Origin: Schlegelella_A sp038318385
GTDB taxonomy: Bacteria; Pseudomonadota; Gammaproteobacteria; Burkholderiales; Burkholderiaceae_C
Length of the DNA stretch: 64,000 nucleotides
Assembly (NCBI GenBank): GCA_038318385.1
Contig: JBBQCD010000014.1
Span: forward strand, 1-64,000
Direction: 5' to 3'
Shown here: in pieces, positions 61,729-64,000 of the stretch
Layout of the letters: each line of letters opens with the position of its first letter
How positions within the stretch are numbered: position 1 is the stretch's first letter
Position numbers and translations under genes: made by a program
The notes under the pieces: generated by a model
What the model was told of the DNA's origin: nothing
Database searches by the model: none
What the model saw: only the letters and a program-made list of their open reading frames with translations

Positions 61729-64000
61729 ATGTCGAGCCCGAAGTACACGGTCGGTGTGCGAACCCTCTGCGAATTCACCGCCCGGCGCGGCGATCTCGAC
61801 CTGCGTTTCACGCCGTCACCCTCCGCGCAGGAAGGAATCTCCGGACACGCCGTGGTGGCAGCGCGCCGCGGCCCCGGCTACCGCAGCGAGGTGCCACTCG
61901 CCGGCGAGTACCGCGAACTCGTTGTGCGGGGCCGGGCGGACGGCTACGACCCGGCGACGAACCTGCTCGAGGAAGTGAAAACCCACCGGGGCGATGTCGA
62001 CGCCGTTCCGGAGCGGCACCGCCGCGTCCACCTCGCGCAAGCGCAGACCTATGGATGGCTGCTGTGCCGGGAGTTCGGGCTCGCGGAGCTTCGCATCGCG
62101 GTGATCTATTTCGACATCGGCAGTCAGGTGGAAACGAGCATCGTCGACACCTTCGCGGCGAGCGAACTGCAACACCTGTTCGAGGAGCGCTGCGCAAGCT
62201 TCCTCGCTCACGCCCGCGGCGAACTGGCGCACGCCGCCGAACGCAACGCCGCCCTCGCAGCGCTGCGCTTTCCGCACGCCGGGTTCCGGGCGGGTCAGCG
62301 CGACCTGGCCGAGGGGGTCTACCGCGCCGCGCGCGCCGATCGCTGCCTGGTTGCTCAGGCGCCCACCGGCATCGGCAAGACGATCGGAACGCTCTTTCCG
62401 CTGCTCAAGGCATGGCAGGGCGCCACGCTCGACAAGATCTTCTTCCTGACGGCCAAGGGTTCGGGACGGCGCCTCGCCTTCGATGCCGTCGAGCGCCTTC
62501 AGCCTCGGTCCGGAAGGCTGGCGCTGCGCGTCGTCGAACTGGTGGCGCGCGAGAAAGCCTGCGAGCATCGCGACAAGGCCTGTCACGGCGATTCATGCCC
62601 CCTCGCGCGCGGCTTCTACGACCGCCTGCCGGCGGCGCGCGCGGAAGCGCTGAACCTCGAGAAGGGAGCGCTCGATCAGGCCGCGTTGCGCACGCTGGCG
62701 CTCGCCCACGATGTCTGCCCCTACTACCTCGGCCAGGAACTGACGCGCTGGGCCGACGTCGTCGTCGCCGACTACAACCACTGGTTCGATCCGAGCGCGA
62801 TGCTCTTTGCCATGGCACTGGCGCACGAGTGGAAGGTTGCGCTGCTGATCGACGAGGCCCACAACCTGCTGGACCGGGCGCGCGCCATGTACAGCGCCGA
62901 ACTCGACCGCGCCAATCTGAGAAGGCTGCGCCACGGGTCGCCGACGCCTCTGGCCCGGGCGATCGATCGCCTGGGTCGACGCTGGAGCGAACTGCACGCT
63001 TCACAAGACAAGTCCGCGCATGTGGTACTCAATATCCCCTCTCGTTTCGCTGCTGCACTGCAACAGGCGGTTGCCGCCAGCACCCAGCACCTGGCAGACC
63101 ATCCCACCCGCATCGACCCGCCGCTGCTGGAACTGCACTTCGAGCTGTTGCGCTTCGCGCGCCTTTTCGAGACCTTCGGCGACCATTCCATCTTCGAAGT
63201 GACGCGCCATGCCGACGGGCGCGGGTCGACGCTGGCGATCCGCAACATCGTCCCGGCACCGCATCTGCGGCGGCGATTCGTGACCGCCCGGAGCGCGGTG
63301 CTGTTCTCGGCGACGCTCACGCCGTTCGCCTTTCACCGCGACACCCTCGGCCTGCCCGCCGACAGCGCCTGGCTCGACGTCGACTCGCCCTTCGATCCGC
63401 GGCAGTTGTCGATACGGATCGCCCGCCACCTCTCGACCCGCCAGCGTGACCGGGAGGTGTCGCTGGCGCCGCTCGCCGACCTGATGGCCCGTCAGTTCGA
63501 GGCCGCTCCCGGCAACTACCTGGCTTTTTTCAGCAGCTTCGAGTACCTGGAGCGGGCGGCGGCCTGCATGGCCGAGCGCCATCCGGACGTGCCGACGTGG
63601 AAGCAATCCCGGGGCATGGGCACGACCGATCGCGACGCCTTCCTCGCACGGTTCGGCGAAGACAGCCGCGGCATCGGCTTCGCGGTGCTCGGCGGGACGT
63701 TCGGCGAGGGCATCGACCTCCCCGGGCGGCGCCTCATCGGAGCCTTCGTCGCCACCCTCGGGCTGCCCCCGCCCGACCGACTGAACGAGCATCTGCGGCA
63801 GCGCATGCAAGCCTCGTTCGGCGACGGCTACGGCTACGCCTATCTGTTTCCCGGCATCCAGAAGGTGGTGCAGGCGGTCGGCCGGGTGATTCGCAACCCT
63901 ACCGATCGTGGGGTCGTGCACCTCGTCGACGACCGCTTCGGACGCGCCGACGTGCGTCGGCTCTTCCCCCGCTGGTGGCGGGTCGAACCCGGCCCGTTCG
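61729..64000 (+). CDS. XPD/DinG-type DNA helicase with N-terminal nuclease-like domain (C-terminus outside window)
   Basis: 757 residues visible from ATG 61729, running off the window. The N-terminal 150 residues hold a RecB/Cas4-like PD-(D/E)XK pattern: VRGRADGYDPATNLLEEVKT and then QAQTYGWLLCREFGLAELRI, a Gly-x-Ala-Asp followed by Glu-Val-Lys. The helicase part has Walker A APTGIGKT (K217), an iron-sulfur type cysteine set (EKACEHRDKACHGDSCPLAR and AHDVCPYYLG), DEAH box LLIDEAHNLL (D375), and late motifs GGTFGEGIDLPG and QAVGRVIRN. Family members unwind 5'-3' and act in DNA repair. The matching VRR-NUC gene often seen with this type is not in the window. Confidence 0.92.
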   Translation, partial: MSSPKYTVGVRTLCEFTARRGDLDLRFTPSPSAQEGISGHAVVAARRGPGYRSEVPLAGEYRELVVRGRADGYDPATNLLEEVKTHRGDVDAVPERHRRVHLAQAQTYGWLLCREFGLAELRIAVIYFDIGSQVETSIVDTFAASELQHLFEERCASFLAHARGELAHAAERNAALAALRFPHAGFRAGQRDLAEGVYRAARADRCLVAQAPTGIGKTIGTLFPLLKAWQGATLDKIFFLTAKGSGRRLAFDAVERLQPRSGRLALRVVELVAREKACEHRDKACHGDSCPLARGFYDRLPAARAEALNLEKGALDQAALRTLALAHDVCPYYLGQELTRWADVVVADYNHWFDPSAMLFAMALAHEWKVALLIDEAHNLLDRARAMYSAELDRANLRRLRHGSPTPLARAIDRLGRRWSELHASQDKSAHVVLNIPSRFAAALQQAVAASTQHLADHPTRIDPPLLELHFELLRFARLFETFGDHSIFEVTRHADGRGSTLAIRNIVPAPHLRRRFVTARSAVLFSATLTPFAFHRDTLGLPADSAWLDVDSPFDPRQLSIRIARHLSTRQRDREVSLAPLADLMARQFEAAPGNYLAFFSSFEYLERAAACMAERHPDVPTWKQSRGMGTTDRDAFLARFGEDSRGIGFAVLGGTFGEGIDLPGRRLIGAFVATLGLPPPDRLNEHLRQRMQASFGDGYGYAYLFPGIQKVVQAVGRVIRNPTDRGVVHLVDDRFGRADVRRLFPRWWRVEPGPF

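Noticed and set aside
62055..63449. Plus-strand open frame within the helicase region
   Set aside because: Out-of-frame shadow of the certain XPD/DinG-type helicase frame that starts at 61729 and is open to the window end.

Overview
The window is about 64 kb of dense, high-GC chromosome (roughly two thirds G+C by eye). It is most consistent with a betaproteobacterium of the Burkholderiales/Rhodocyclales type. The basis is gene content and arrangement: pyrophosphate-type phosphofructokinase beside pepN, a two-domain-TSCPD class II ribonucleotide reductase, System I cytochrome c maturation ending in trxC, DUF6502/DUF5666 and DUF2783 genes, and an hmgA-fahA cluster. No species can be named from sequence alone. 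There are no rRNA genes, insertion sequences, integrases or CRISPR arrays. The two tRNAs are tRNA-Thr(CGT) and tRNA-Ser(TGA).

Layout: 1-3.5 kb, the end of pepN and pfp. 3.5-6.6 kb, tRNA-Thr with a clear terminator, a small hypothetical gene, DedA, and a leftward Ku/MerR-TPR pair without ligD nearby. 6.8-9.7 kb, nrdJ. 9.8-11.9 kb, a leftward DUF6502-DUF5666 pair with a good promoter. 11.95-14.6 kb, a two-subunit molybdenum hydroxylase. 14.7-16.5 kb, an RlpA-like protein and a DUF883/YqjE/YqjK-like envelope trio. 16.9-24.3 kb, ccmABCDEFGHI plus trxC, nearly all overlapping. 24.4-28.4 kb, divergent universal stress proteins with two FNR-like boxes between them, a short MetE-like protein and two small exported proteins.

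28.5-35 kb holds an aromatic catabolic cluster transcribed leftward: MBL-fold protein, FAD hydroxylase, DUF2783 protein, hmgA, fahA. A divergent IclR regulator and a convincing sigma70 promoter face it. It probably makes homogentisate and opens it to fumarate and acetoacetate. 35-40 kb holds three more universal stress proteins, an SLC13/RCK transporter and a serine hydrolase.

40-53.3 kb looks like a peptide / D-amino-acid / N-acyl-amino-acid region: an FAD amino-acid-oxidase-like protein, an M81 metallopeptidase, a hybrid sensor kinase that overlaps convergently with a FeeM/autoinducer-synthase-like N-acyltransferase, a five-gene peptide ABC importer, an N-acyl-D-amino-acid deacylase and RidA. 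53.3-56.7 kb has a CNNM/CorC protein, apaH and a PEP-CTERM protein.

56.8-61 kb begins with tRNA-Ser, directly followed by a decayed SARP/BTAD-type regulator, a broken cupin, an intact cupin, and a translationally coupled cysteine-synthase-like / PLP-decarboxylase pair. The window ends with an RcnB-like protein and the start of an XPD/DinG-type helicase carrying an N-terminal nuclease-like domain. The best candidates for new biology are the kinase/N-acyltransferase pair within the N-acyl amino acid region, the Ku/MerR-TPR operon, and the hydroxylase/DUF2783/altered-MBL cluster.
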